Part shown: one piece after another, positions 7,859 through 13,213 of the stretch
Layout of the letters: every line of letters begins with the position of its first letter
Position numbering within the stretch: position 1 is the first letter of the stretch
Assembly (NCBI GenBank): GCA_016764955.1
Contig: JAESQZ010000006.1
Span: 1 to 13,213, forward strand
Origin: Deltaproteobacteria bacterium
Lineage (GTDB): Bacteria > Myxococcota > UBA727 > JABDBI01
Direction of reading: 5' to 3'
Length of the DNA stretch: 13,213 nt
Position numbers and translations under genes: made by a program
Notes under the pieces: model-generated
What the model was told of the DNA's origin: nothing
The model's database searches: none
What the model saw: only the letters and a program-made list of their open reading frames with translations

Positions 7859-8542
7859 CTAAACCTCACCTTCAAAAATATATTTGGCAGGGCCTTTCAT
7901 TTGAATATGAAGGCCATCACTCATTTGACGAGCGATAACATAGAGGCTTCCGCCTTTTAAGTGAACCGTTATTTCTTCGTTTGCTGGGAGCTGATTTTCG
8001 TGGACTAACCAAGCTGTAGCAGCACAGGCTCCCGTGCCGCAGGCAAGTGTTTCACCGACGCCACGTTCGAAAACACGCACTTCAATTTCTCGAGGACTCT
8101 GGATTTTCACAAATTCTGTGTTGAGATTGGGATCAATTAAGCTTTCAGTGACAGGTTTTTGAAAAACCAAATGCGGGTTACCAGTCGAGACTTGGTTGCC
8201 ATTGATTTCGGCTAGTCCCATGTCAACTGTCCATAGTCCATGCTCAAATTTGCAAGGCTTAGGTCCAGCGTCTGTTTCAATCTGCTCGACAACATGGCCT
8301 TGATCTAGAAGCCACTGGGCAACACAGCGAATTCCGTTTCCGCACATTTCTACGGTTTCACCATCGGCATTAGCAACCTTCATGTGCCAGCGGCCATTTT
8401 CTTGAAACACAAATAAAATGCCGTCGGCGCCAATTCCAAAGTGGCGATTACAATACTGGTGAATTGCCTGAGGTTCTAAGTAGGGTTTTTGAGGGATTAT
8501 GATGAAATCATTCCCAAGCCCTTCGTATTTGAAAAAGCGCAT
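7859..8542 (-). CDS. dapF: Diaminopimelate epimerase
   Basis: This enzyme interconverts L,L- and meso-diaminopimelate without cofactor, using two cysteines. Both are visible: Cys67 in EMCGNGIRC and Cys168 in GETLACGTGACA. Other signatures are the N-terminal KYEGLGNDFIII, GIGADGI, and STGNPHLV. From the ATG at 8540-8542 the protein is 227 residues, shorter than the E. coli enzyme (274). An in-frame TTG at 8578 would add 12 residues, but the family begins at MRFFKYEGLGNDF, so I prefer the ATG. No Shine-Dalgarno sequence precedes it, and the predicted transcript starts almost at the A of ATG, suggesting leaderless translation. It is the first gene of the minus-strand operon. Confidence 0.95.
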   Translation of the reverse strand: MRFFKYEGLGNDFIIIPQKPYLEPQAIHQYCNRHFGIGADGILFVFQENGRWHMKVANADGETVEMCGNGIRCVAQWLLDQGHVVEQIETDAGPKPCKFEHGLWTVDMGLAEINGNQVSTGNPHLVFQKPVTESLIDPNLNTEFVKIQSPREIEVRVFERGVGETLACGTGACAATAWLVHENQLPANEEITVHLKGGSLYVIARQMSDGLHIQMKGPAKYIFEGEV

Positions 8543-8557
8543 CAATAAGCTTATAGA
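8529..8557 (+). promoter_or_regulatory. Sigma-70-type promoter of the rightward lipoprotein gene
   Basis: TTGAAA (8529-8534) and TATAGA (8552-8557) are 17 bases apart, and the -35 box lies inside the dapF coding region. The expected start is near 8564. The -10 box shares bases 8552-8555 with the -10 box of the dapF promoter on the other strand, so polymerase binding at the two sites should be mutually exclusive. Confidence 0.55.
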
Positions 8558-8578
8558 AGAGCTTATGTTGGAAGGCAA
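8550..8578 (-). promoter_or_regulatory. Sigma-70-type promoter of the dapF operon
   Basis: On the minus strand, TTGCCT (8573-8578) and TATAAG (8550-8555) are separated by exactly 17 bases. A start about seven bases past the -10 box falls at roughly 8543, next to the dapF ATG at 8542. This fits the missing ribosome binding site. The -10 box lies within the perfect palindrome ATAAGCTTAT (8545-8554) and overlaps that of the opposite promoter. Confidence 0.6.
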
Positions 8579-9119
8579 ATGGATGCTGTTTTTATTTTTT
8601 TTGCTTAATGGCTGTATGGTTCATACCAAAGCTGTGCCGTTAGCTGATTCAAAAGACTTTAAAATTTACTGGTTAAAACGAGATTTATATGGCGGGCGTT
8701 TTTATGACGATGATCGCTATCGCTTGCTTAGTTTTGTATCTGGCTCGGAACTGAAACTTTTGAAAAGCCCACTTGGGCATTGGATTACGCCACCTGCTTC
8801 AGATGAGAAAATATTGGCTGGTACTCGAGTGGTTGTTCGAAAAACTGAGTGGCCATCTGACTTGAACTTGCCAACTAGGCCGCTTTTCACGCCTAGGCAT
8901 CTCGTGTGGGTATATCTGACAGTGGCAATGGAGCGAGGATTTGTCAGGATGGAGAAGGATAAAACATATATTTTACTTGCTCCAGATCATATTCAATCTA
9001 AGAGAGATTTCGAATTTTGGTGGGAGCAATATTTTTCAGATAAAGATATTAATTGGGAACGTTTGGAGCGAAAGCTATCTTTTGTCATGTCAGCGGAGGC
9101 TGGCATGACAATATTTTGA
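8565..9119 (+). CDS. Putative small lipoprotein, function unknown
   Basis: From ATG 8565 the product is 184 residues with a short lipoprotein signal peptide (MLEGKWMLFLFFLLNGC, lipobox LLNGC, lipid Cys at 17). A second ATG at 8583 has the better ribosome binding site (GGAAGG at 8570-8575) but would leave a 10-residue, uncharged signal. A longer frame back to 8499 lies wholly inside dapF and upstream of the predicted promoter. The mature part is rich in aromatic residues (IYWLKRDLYGGRFYDDDRY, FEFWWEQYF). I recognise no domain. The last residues, VMSAEAGMTIF, are encoded by a palindromic repeat, so the original C-terminus was probably different. It precedes the sigma-factor gene by 33 bases and may be co-transcribed with it. 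Confidence 0.7.
   Translation: MLEGKWMLFLFFLLNGCMVHTKAVPLADSKDFKIYWLKRDLYGGRFYDDDRYRLLSFVSGSELKLLKSPLGHWITPPASDEKILAGTRVVVRKTEWPSDLNLPTRPLFTPRHLVWVYLTVAMERGFVRMEKDKTYILLAPDHIQSKRDFEFWWEQYFSDKDINWERLERKLSFVMSAEAGMTIF
9083..9110. repeat. Palindromic half-unit forming the 3' end of the lipoprotein gene
   Basis: TGTCATGTCAGC-GGAG-GCTGGCATGACA forms a 12-bp stem with one mismatch and a four-base loop. It matches the outer parts of the repeat at 3442-3516 joined directly, that is, a single-hairpin form. It lies in frame and encodes the final residues before the TGA at 9117-9119. Confidence 0.88.
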
Positions 9120-9152
9120 AATAGCCTGCTTTACTTGCGTGTTTCTTCTTTC

Positions 9153-9830
9153 ATGGTGGCACATGAAGTTCAAACAACCCAAAGTGAGTTGATTGAGCAA
9201 TATGGTTCTTTTGTTCGATCCATTGCGAGGCAGGTAAAGAAGACTGTTTCGCACCGCATTGATCTAGACGATTTGGTTTCTTACGGGATGTTGGGTCTTC
9301 TCGAGTCAGCCAAGCGTTTTGATCCCCAACAAGGCGTTAACTTTACAACTTTTAGCTACTATCGTGTTCGAGGTGCTATTTATGATGGCTTAAGGGGAAT
9401 GGGGTGGCTCAAAAGAAATGAGTACCAAAAAATTCGATTTGGTGAGCAAGCCAACGCCTATTTAGAACAAGCTAGCGGGTCAAGTGATCAAGAAGGTTTG
9501 GAAGAATTAGCCAACCAAGTAAACGGCCTTGTAACTATATTTGTAACCTCACTGGAAGGGCTTGAGCGTCAAGAATTTGAAGGAACATCACCTGATACCC
9601 AGGAAGACAGGCTGCTTAATTTAGAACTTAAAGAAATCTTGAAAAAAGCCTTATCGAAGTTGCCTAAGGCTGATCTCGAGCTCATTCAGCTATATTATTT
9701 CCAGGATTTGAGTCTAGAAGAGGTGGGCAGAAAAATAGGTCTTTCTAAGTCTTGGACTTGCCGTAAGCATGCCAAGGTCATCGAAAAATTGAATAACTTG
9801 ATGAGCTCAGTTAATAGGCAAGGCACTTGA
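9153..9830 (+). CDS. FliA/sigma-28-like alternative sigma factor
   Basis: This is an RNA polymerase sigma subunit of the sigma-70 family, FliA/WhiG-like, 225 residues from the ATG at 9153. Region 2 (about 10-90) reads LDDLVSYGMLGLLESAKRFD, then FTTFSYYRVRGAIYDGLR and GWLKRN, which are the core-binding and -10-recognition signatures. Region 4 (about 170-220) reads LPKADLELIQLYYFQDLSLEEVGRKIGLS, a helix-turn-helix for the -35 box. The recognition helix SKSWTCRKHAKVI departs from the SESRVSQLH usual in enterobacterial FliA. The middle region is poorly matched. A TTG at 9135 is an alternative start; neither start has a clear ribosome binding site. In other bacteria this group controls flagellar or secretion genes, and here the next gene is a type III secretion component. 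No flagellar gene is visible. Confidence 0.88.
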   Translation: MVAHEVQTTQSELIEQYGSFVRSIARQVKKTVSHRIDLDDLVSYGMLGLLESAKRFDPQQGVNFTTFSYYRVRGAIYDGLRGMGWLKRNEYQKIRFGEQANAYLEQASGSSDQEGLEELANQVNGLVTIFVTSLEGLERQEFEGTSPDTQEDRLLNLELKEILKKALSKLPKADLELIQLYYFQDLSLEEVGRKIGLSKSWTCRKHAKVIEKLNNLMSSVNRQGT

Positions 9831-9833
9831 CCT

Positions 9834-9861
9834 TGTCATGCCAGCCTGCGCTGGTATGACA
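9834..9861. repeat. Palindromic half-unit between the sigma gene and sctI
   Basis: TGTCATGCCAGC-CTGC-GCTGGTATGACA, a 12-bp stem with one G-T step and a four-base loop, begins four bases after the sigma-factor stop. It is the same single-hairpin form as at 9083-9110. In RNA it could stabilise the sigma mRNA 3' end or weakly terminate it; no T run follows. Confidence 0.88.
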
Positions 9862-9895
9862 ATATCGACGTCTTTAACAACACATCTCGCTTTTT

Positions 9896-9916
9896 GCCGA
9901 TACCCTATGGTACAAT
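9896..9916 (+). promoter_or_regulatory. Candidate sctI promoter(s): sigma-28-like box and extended -10
   Basis: GCCGATAC (9896-9903) matches seven of eight bases of the sigma-28 -10 consensus GCCGATAA. The -35 side is weak: TAAC at 9875-9878 with a spacer two bases longer than normal. A second option is TGG-TACAAT (9908-9916), an extended -10 box for the housekeeping sigma. Either would give a short leader containing the strong AAGGGAGG ribosome binding site (9923-9930), six bases before the sctI ATG. Confidence 0.45.
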
Positions 9917-9936
9917 AGCAGTAAGGGAGGCAATAT

Positions 9937-10353
9937 ATGCCGATAGCACCGGTTTCTGGTGGAGCGCAGCAGGTTCAACAGGCCTTAAAAGAGGCTCAAA
10001 AGCAGGTTAAGCCTTCGGGGCCCGGCCAAGAGAATTTTGGGCAAGTTTTGCAGGGTAAGCAAGCGGGGGCGACTCAAGGAGCTCAAAGTGTTGGCCAGAT
10101 TAATCAAGTTAATTTGCAAAAATCCCAAAAAGTTCCGACAGCGATTAAGAGCTTGTTGAATCATTGGTCTAGGGACTCTAATTCCATGAACAAAATCATG
10201 AAGGTGGCCTTAAGTGGTCAGAAGTTTAACCCACAAGAACTGATTGCTTTACAAAACGCAACTTATAAAGTGTCATTCGAATTAGAAACGATGAGTAAGC
10301 TGGTTGAAACAGCAACAGGTGCAGTGAAAACCACTATGCAGACTCAAGTTTAA
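9937..10353 (+). CDS. sctI: Type III secretion inner-rod protein (EscI/YscI/HrpB family)
   Basis: This protein forms the rod between the export gate and the needle of an injectisome, crossing the periplasm. The 138 residues have a Gln-rich, low-complexity N-terminal half and a helical C-terminal half. The ending, FNPQELIALQNATYKVSFELE then TMSKLVETATGAVKTTMQ, matches the pattern at the end of YscI/EscI proteins (S-P-x-E-L-L-x-L-Q...S...E-x-x-x-K-x-x...K-x-x-Q). A strong ribosome binding site supports the start. No other secretion gene is visible nearby, so this copy is away from any main cluster or the cluster is scattered. Small size and weak sequence conservation leave some doubt. Confidence 0.8.
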   Translation: MPIAPVSGGAQQVQQALKEAQKQVKPSGPGQENFGQVLQGKQAGATQGAQSVGQINQVNLQKSQKVPTAIKSLLNHWSRDSNSMNKIMKVALSGQKFNPQELIALQNATYKVSFELETMSKLVETATGAVKTTMQTQV

Positions 10354-10376
10354 TGGTTAAGGGGGCGAGGTGTATC

Positions 10377-10402
10377 TCTAGTAAGCATTAAGGTTTACTA
10401 GA
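10377..10402. repeat. Inverted repeat upstream of the CorC-like gene
   Basis: TCTAGTAA (10377-10384) and TTACTAGA (10395-10402) are perfect 8-bp inverted arms around a 10-base centre, ending next to the GAAGG ribosome binding site (10401-10405). No T run follows, so it is not an obvious terminator. It could be an operator or a translation-affecting hairpin. Confidence 0.45.
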
Positions 10403-10411
10403 AGGTTAAAT

Positions 10412-11644
10412 ATGATTCCTGTTTTTATTGCTTGTGTGGTGTTTCTTGCCTATGTTTCTGCAGCGGAAACAGCTCTTACGTCCCTATCTGAAGCAAAGAC
10501 GCGTCAACTTATTGAAAGTGGCCGTAAGCGCTATCGTGTCTTGCGACTCTGGGCAGAACATCCGAACCGAGTCCTGACCACGCTTCTGATTGGTAATAAT
10601 ATAGCTGGCGTCTTAGGAGCTTCTATTGCGACAGTTATGGCGACTGAGCTTTTTGAAAGCTTTGCGATTGGAATTGCTACTGGGTTTACAACTCTGGTGA
10701 TGCTGATTTTTGGAGAAGTGACTCCAAAGACCTTTGCTCGGCATAATGCGGTTCAGCTAGCGCCTGTTCTCATGCGTATGCTGTTGCCATTTTATTGGCT
10801 TGTGTACCCGATTGTGTTTGCGCTGACTCATATGGCTGCGCTAGCCGTTAGGCTTTTAGGGGGTAAGACTGCTTCAGAAGGGCCTTCTGCGACTGAAGAA
10901 GACATTGCCTATATGATTCGCTTAGGCCACCAAGAGGGTGTCTTGGCGACAGAAGAAGGCGAAATGCTCGAGAGTGTTATTGAGTTTAGAGACACCTTGG
11001 TTAAAGAAGCGATGGTTTCTCGTACGCGTATTTGCTCATTAGAAAAGTCCGTGAGCTTTGACGAGGTGAAGACGCAGGCTCTTAAGCATGGTCATTCTCG
11101 ATGGCCGGTTTATGAAGATAATATCGATAATATTATTGGTATATTTTATGTGAAAGAGTTGCTGAATCCCGAACTCAAGAATTGGGCAGATGTTTTGCGT
11201 CCAGCGCTTTTTGTCCCTGAGATGATGAAAATAAGCGAGCTCTTAAAAGAGTTTCGAAGAGGTCAAGCTCATTTAGCGGTTGTTGTAGATGAATATGGTG
11301 GAACCGCAGGTATTATTTCGCTCGAAGACGTTTTAGAAGAGATCGTGGGCGAAATACGCGATGAATATGATGATGAGGAAGAAAAACTCTTAACCAAGCT
11401 GGCAGACGGCACTTATGAGGCGAGTGGGCTTGTCAGCATTCATGACTTGGGGGAGGCTCTTGAGTTTAAATTTCCAGACGAGGAAGACTATGAAACTTTG
11501 GGTGGTTTTCTGATAGCAACCTATGGAAAGATGCCAGGTGAGCGGGATCAGATTGATTTCGATAGATGGCGCTTTATCGTAGATAAAGCTGACGAAAAGA
11601 AAATCGAGCGCGTGAAAATATGCCCAATTTCTCCAGAATTCTAG
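10412..11644 (+). CDS. HlyC/CorC (CNNM)-family membrane protein with CBS domains
   Basis: This is a 410-residue inner-membrane protein of the family linked to magnesium/cobalt homeostasis. Residues 1-155 are a DUF21/CNNM transmembrane domain, with the typical AAETALTSLSEAKTRQL start, LTTLLIGNNIAGVLGA and IFGEVTPKTFARHNA. A CBS pair spans about 200-315 (ETLVKEAMVSRTRICSLE; LAVVVDEYGGTAGIISLEDVLEEIVGEIRDEYD). A CorC/HlyC C-terminal domain spans about 330-405. Length and order match the family. The actual ion and direction of transport are unsettled for such proteins. Its end overlaps the next gene by 25 bp, so the two are probably translated together. Confidence 0.92.
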   Translation: MIPVFIACVVFLAYVSAAETALTSLSEAKTRQLIESGRKRYRVLRLWAEHPNRVLTTLLIGNNIAGVLGASIATVMATELFESFAIGIATGFTTLVMLIFGEVTPKTFARHNAVQLAPVLMRMLLPFYWLVYPIVFALTHMAALAVRLLGGKTASEGPSATEEDIAYMIRLGHQEGVLATEEGEMLESVIEFRDTLVKEAMVSRTRICSLEKSVSFDEVKTQALKHGHSRWPVYEDNIDNIIGIFYVKELLNPELKNWADVLRPALFVPEMMKISELLKEFRRGQAHLAVVVDEYGGTAGIISLEDVLEEIVGEIRDEYDDEEEKLLTKLADGTYEASGLVSIHDLGEALEFKFPDEEDYETLGGFLIATYGKMPGERDQIDFDRWRFIVDKADEKKIERVKICPISPEF

Positions 11645-12795
11645 AGCGAGTTGAAGATCCGAAGTGGCGACGCCGTCTATATAGTTTTCAGCATGTTTTC
11701 GATCGCCTGTTGCCTTTGGGGGGGATGTCTGAAGGTAATCGGGTTGAAGTCTTTACCGAAAATGATCAAGTGCTGGAACAAATGATATCAGCCATTGAAC
11801 AGGCTAAAAAGCGTGTGTGGCTCGAGACCTATATTTATGAGCCGGATTCTGTAGGACTTAAGTTTCGTGAAGCTCTAATCAATGCGGCCAAGCGTGGTTG
11901 TGAAGTTATATTTATGTTTGACCACTTTGGCTCCTCCCATTTAAATCGTTCATTTCTAGAACCGTTGCGTCGTTTGGGTGCCGAGATTTTTGACCTTAAT
12001 CCCATTTGGCCATGGCGTCGTAAGGGGCCATTGCTATTTCGTGATCACCGCAAGATCTTAGTTGTTGATGATTTAAGTTTTTGCGGCAGTATGAATATTA
12101 CGCTTAATCCTGGAAAAGGCTTTCGGGATACGGTCATGAAAGTTCAAGGTCCAGCGACTCATGATTTGGCTAAACTTTTTTTGAATACGTTAGCAGAGAC
12201 AACTGGAAAAAACCGTGAAGAAAAATCCTTGGTGTCAGGATACCAAGGGGGCGTAACGGTTCAAGTCCTTGCCTCGAATCAACGGCGAAAGCTTTATTCT
12301 ATCCAAAGTTCCATGGATTTAACTTTAAAGAGGGCTAAGCATAACTGTTATTTTACAACGCCATATTTCTTGCCCTATGATAAATTACGTAAAACAATTA
12401 TCGAAGCGGCTGAGCGCGGTGTGGATGTGCGTATTTTGACAGCAGGCTTATCTGATGTTCCATTGATGCGTTTAGCAAGCCAGCATGTTTACGAGCAGTT
12501 TTTGAAAGCTGGTGTTCGAATTTATGAGATGCTGAATCAGACTTTACATGCGAAGACAGCAACGATTGATGGGGTCTATGCTTGGGTGGGGTCTTATAAT
12601 TTGGATCATTGGTCGGCCCGTCGTAATTTAGAAGTTAATACCAGTGTGATTGATCGAAACCTGACTCGCGAGCTTGAGTCGCACTTTGAGAGTGACTTAA
12701 AAAATTGTCGAGAGATTTCTTTGCCGGTATGGAAAAAACGTTCTTGGTTTAGACGAATCATTAATTTTTTGGCATATCAAATCATGAGGCTTTGA
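11620..12795 (+). CDS. Phospholipase D-superfamily protein, cardiolipin synthase-like
   Basis: This 391-residue protein has two PLD (HKD) motifs: HRKILVVDD (His near residue 143) within FRDHRK...CGSMNIT, and LHAKTATIDG (His near 308) followed by WVGSYNLDHWS. The two half-sites together would make the active centre that transfers phosphatidyl groups. The lengths and spacing resemble ClsB-type cardiolipin synthases, which lack the N-terminal membrane helices of ClsA. The C-terminus is basic and aromatic (WKKRSWFRRIINFLAYQ) and may associate with the membrane. Start choice: the ATG at 11620 overlaps the CorC-like gene; an in-frame ATG near residue 36 (MSEGNRVEVF) is also possible. A secreted or effector role is not indicated because no signal peptide is visible. 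Confidence 0.9.
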   Translation: MPNFSRILERVEDPKWRRRLYSFQHVFDRLLPLGGMSEGNRVEVFTENDQVLEQMISAIEQAKKRVWLETYIYEPDSVGLKFREALINAAKRGCEVIFMFDHFGSSHLNRSFLEPLRRLGAEIFDLNPIWPWRRKGPLLFRDHRKILVVDDLSFCGSMNITLNPGKGFRDTVMKVQGPATHDLAKLFLNTLAETTGKNREEKSLVSGYQGGVTVQVLASNQRRKLYSIQSSMDLTLKRAKHNCYFTTPYFLPYDKLRKTIIEAAERGVDVRILTAGLSDVPLMRLASQHVYEQFLKAGVRIYEMLNQTLHAKTATIDGVYAWVGSYNLDHWSARRNLEVNTSVIDRNLTRELESHFESDLKNCREISLPVWKKRSWFRRIINFLAYQIMRL

Positions 12796-12806
12796 ACAAC
12801 TTGTTC

Positions 12807-12840
12807 GCGCAATCCCAACCCTTTTAAGGGTGGATTAGCG
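12807..12840 (+). terminator. Possible terminator hairpin after the phospholipase gene
   Basis: GCGCAATCC pairs with GGATTAGCG (one bulged A), enclosing an inner ACCC-TTTTAA-GGGT hairpin, 11 bases after the stop codon. A second hairpin, TTTTGGC-AGCA-GCCAAAA (12845-12862), follows. The T-rich run does not directly abut the first stem, so Rho-independent function is uncertain. Confidence 0.45.
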
Positions 12841-12844
12841 AGCA

Positions 12845-13069
12845 TTTTGGCAGCAGCCAAAAAAAGAATTTCTTTTTTACTTGCTTGTCTCACCAGATTA
12901 ACATTATGGTCTTTTTACTCCGGGACGGAGTTGCCGCAAAACGGTACAGGGCGTGGAGTCCGCATAAGACCCAAAGACAAACTTTGGGCAATGGCCTGAG
13001 AAGCGTCAAAAAAGAAAGGACTACGTCGTGAGATTTAATCCTGGAAGCTCAGCCCCTTTAGGGGTGAGA
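12845..13069. other. Hairpin-rich non-coding region, candidate structured RNA
   Basis: No convincing gene is seen here. Successive local stems are TTTTGGC/GCCAAAA (12845-12862), AAAAAAG/CTTTTTT (12860-12878), ACTCCG-GGA-CGGAGT (12917-12931), TGCCG-CAAAA-CGGTA (12932-12946), CCCAAAG-ACAAA-CTTTGGG (12970-12988) and CTCAgCCCC-TTTA-GGGGTGAG (13048-13068). Longer-range perfect 7-bp matches are TCTCACC (12888-12894) with GGTGAGA (13063-13069) and AAGCGTC (13001-13007) with GACGCTT (13094-13100). Some of these exclude one another. I compared it by eye with RNase P, 6S, tmRNA, SRP and common riboswitches and recognised none. Strand is unknown. Confidence 0.4.
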
Positions 13070-13213
13070 GGAGTTCACAGCCCAGTATCTCAAGACGCTT
13101 ACTTGCTTGCTGCTGATATTTATCAAACGGGTCGCCAAAAGGGAATTACGATTCGATCATCTACTGATTGCCTGATTTCAGCTTTAGCGATTCGTGCGAA
13201 GCTTCCTGTTTGG
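13028..13213 (+). CDS. C-terminal half of a VapC-like PIN-domain protein, N-terminal half missing (3' partial)
   Basis: The segment AYLLAADIYQTGRQKGITIR followed by SSTDCLISALAIRAKLPVW matches the second half of VapC-type PIN ribonucleases, where the Asp of the DCLI motif is a metal ligand. The reading frame continues past the window edge. A GTG at 13028 has an AAAGGA ribosome binding site (13015-13020) seven bases upstream. From there only about 30 unrelated-looking residues precede the conserved part. The first catalytic Asp and roughly 70 residues of a normal PIN domain are absent, and no other frame upstream shows them. It is therefore probably a truncated relic, or a toxin whose 5' half was replaced by the structured region. 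No antitoxin gene is seen. Confidence 0.6.
   Translation, partial: MRFNPGSSAPLGVRGVHSPVSQDAYLLAADIYQTGRQKGITIRSSTDCLISALAIRAKLPVW

Noticed and set aside
2352..7938. Plus-strand reading frames of 66-96 codons within the minus-strand operon (such as 4424-4702, 4815-5051, 6059-6349, 7660-7938)
   Set aside because: They are antisense shadows of well-supported genes, without ribosome binding sites or recognisable domains.
8499..8564. Longer N-terminus for the rightward lipoprotein
   Set aside because: It would lie entirely within dapF codons and upstream of the predicted transcription start, and it places 38 residues before the lipobox.
8543..8578. TTG start at 8578 for dapF
   Set aside because: DapF proteins begin at the MxFxKYxGLGND segment; the 12 extra residues are low-complexity and have no ribosome binding site.
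1026..9861. CRISPR array made of the palindromic repeats
   Set aside because: Copies are kilobases apart, of unequal form and in coding regions; there are no regular spacers and no cas genes.
10377..10402. Terminator between sctI and the CorC-like gene
   Set aside because: The hairpin has no T run and abuts the ribosome binding site of the next gene; kept only as an inverted repeat.
12807..12840. tRNA or tRNA-like gene
   Set aside because: Only one long hairpin is present; there is no cloverleaf, T-loop GTTCRA or CCA end.
12906..13031. 41-codon basic reading frame as an antitoxin gene
   Set aside because: No ribosome binding site, no recognisable antitoxin motif, and it lies across several hairpins. 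An open frame of this length is expected by chance.
12900..13100. Group I/II intron, IscB-type guide RNA, RNase P, 6S or riboswitch
   Set aside because: None of the conserved core motifs I know for these (intron domain V, group I core strands, RNase P or 6S consensus, riboswitch cores) could be matched by eye, and no reverse transcriptase, IscB or TnpB gene adjoins. A profile search could still change this.

Overview
The window looks like a gene-dense Gram-negative chromosome. It has two lipoprotein-type genes, the succinylase branch of lysine/diaminopimelate synthesis (dapD, dapE, dapF), an RNase E/G and a type III secretion rod protein. The lineage cannot be fixed from sequence alone. A Pseudomonadota, Bdellovibrionota or Myxococcota-like organism fits best, and a host-associated lifestyle is plausible because of the type III gene. 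A chlamydia-like relative is less likely because dapD and dapE are present.

Left and centre (about 1-8542): the extreme left edge holds the last codons of a plus-strand gene that I read as arfB, a ribosome-rescue hydrolase. It runs into the tail of a minus-strand block of eight genes. In transcription order these are dapF, a leucine/glutamate-type dehydrogenase, a ribonuclease G, dapE, dapD, a lipoprotein, a YdcZ-type transporter and a RecB/UvrD-type helicase. Junctions are overlaps (TTGA, ATGA, 25 bp, GTGA, ATGA) or a 5-base gap; only the lipoprotein/transporter gap (2801-2913) is longer. A strong intrinsic terminator overlaps the helicase stop codon. This looks like one operon joining cell-wall/lysine synthesis with amino-acid, RNA and DNA metabolism.

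Divergent junction (about 8529-8583): two promoters face each other with overlapping -10 boxes. One drives the dapF operon leftward, apparently without a leader, and the other drives a small lipoprotein gene rightward.

Right (8565-12795): a lipoprotein of unknown function, a FliA/sigma-28-like sigma factor, an isolated type III secretion inner-rod gene (sctI), a CorC/HlyC-type CBS-domain membrane protein and a phospholipase D/cardiolipin synthase-like enzyme overlapping it by 25 bp. A GCCGATA box (the sigma-28 -10 core) lies between the sigma gene and sctI, which suggests a regulatory link.

Right edge (12796-13213): a hairpin-rich non-coding stretch precedes what looks like the C-terminal half of a VapC-type PIN domain with no N-terminal half.

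A palindromic repeat family of the form TGTCAT..CC [hairpin] GG..ATCCAG - spacer - CTGG..CC [hairpin] GG..TGACA occurs at five places. Three copies lie inside reading frames (a helicase loop, a lipoprotein signal peptide, a lipoprotein C-terminus), much like Rickettsia palindromic elements. This and the structured region at the right edge are the most unusual things here.
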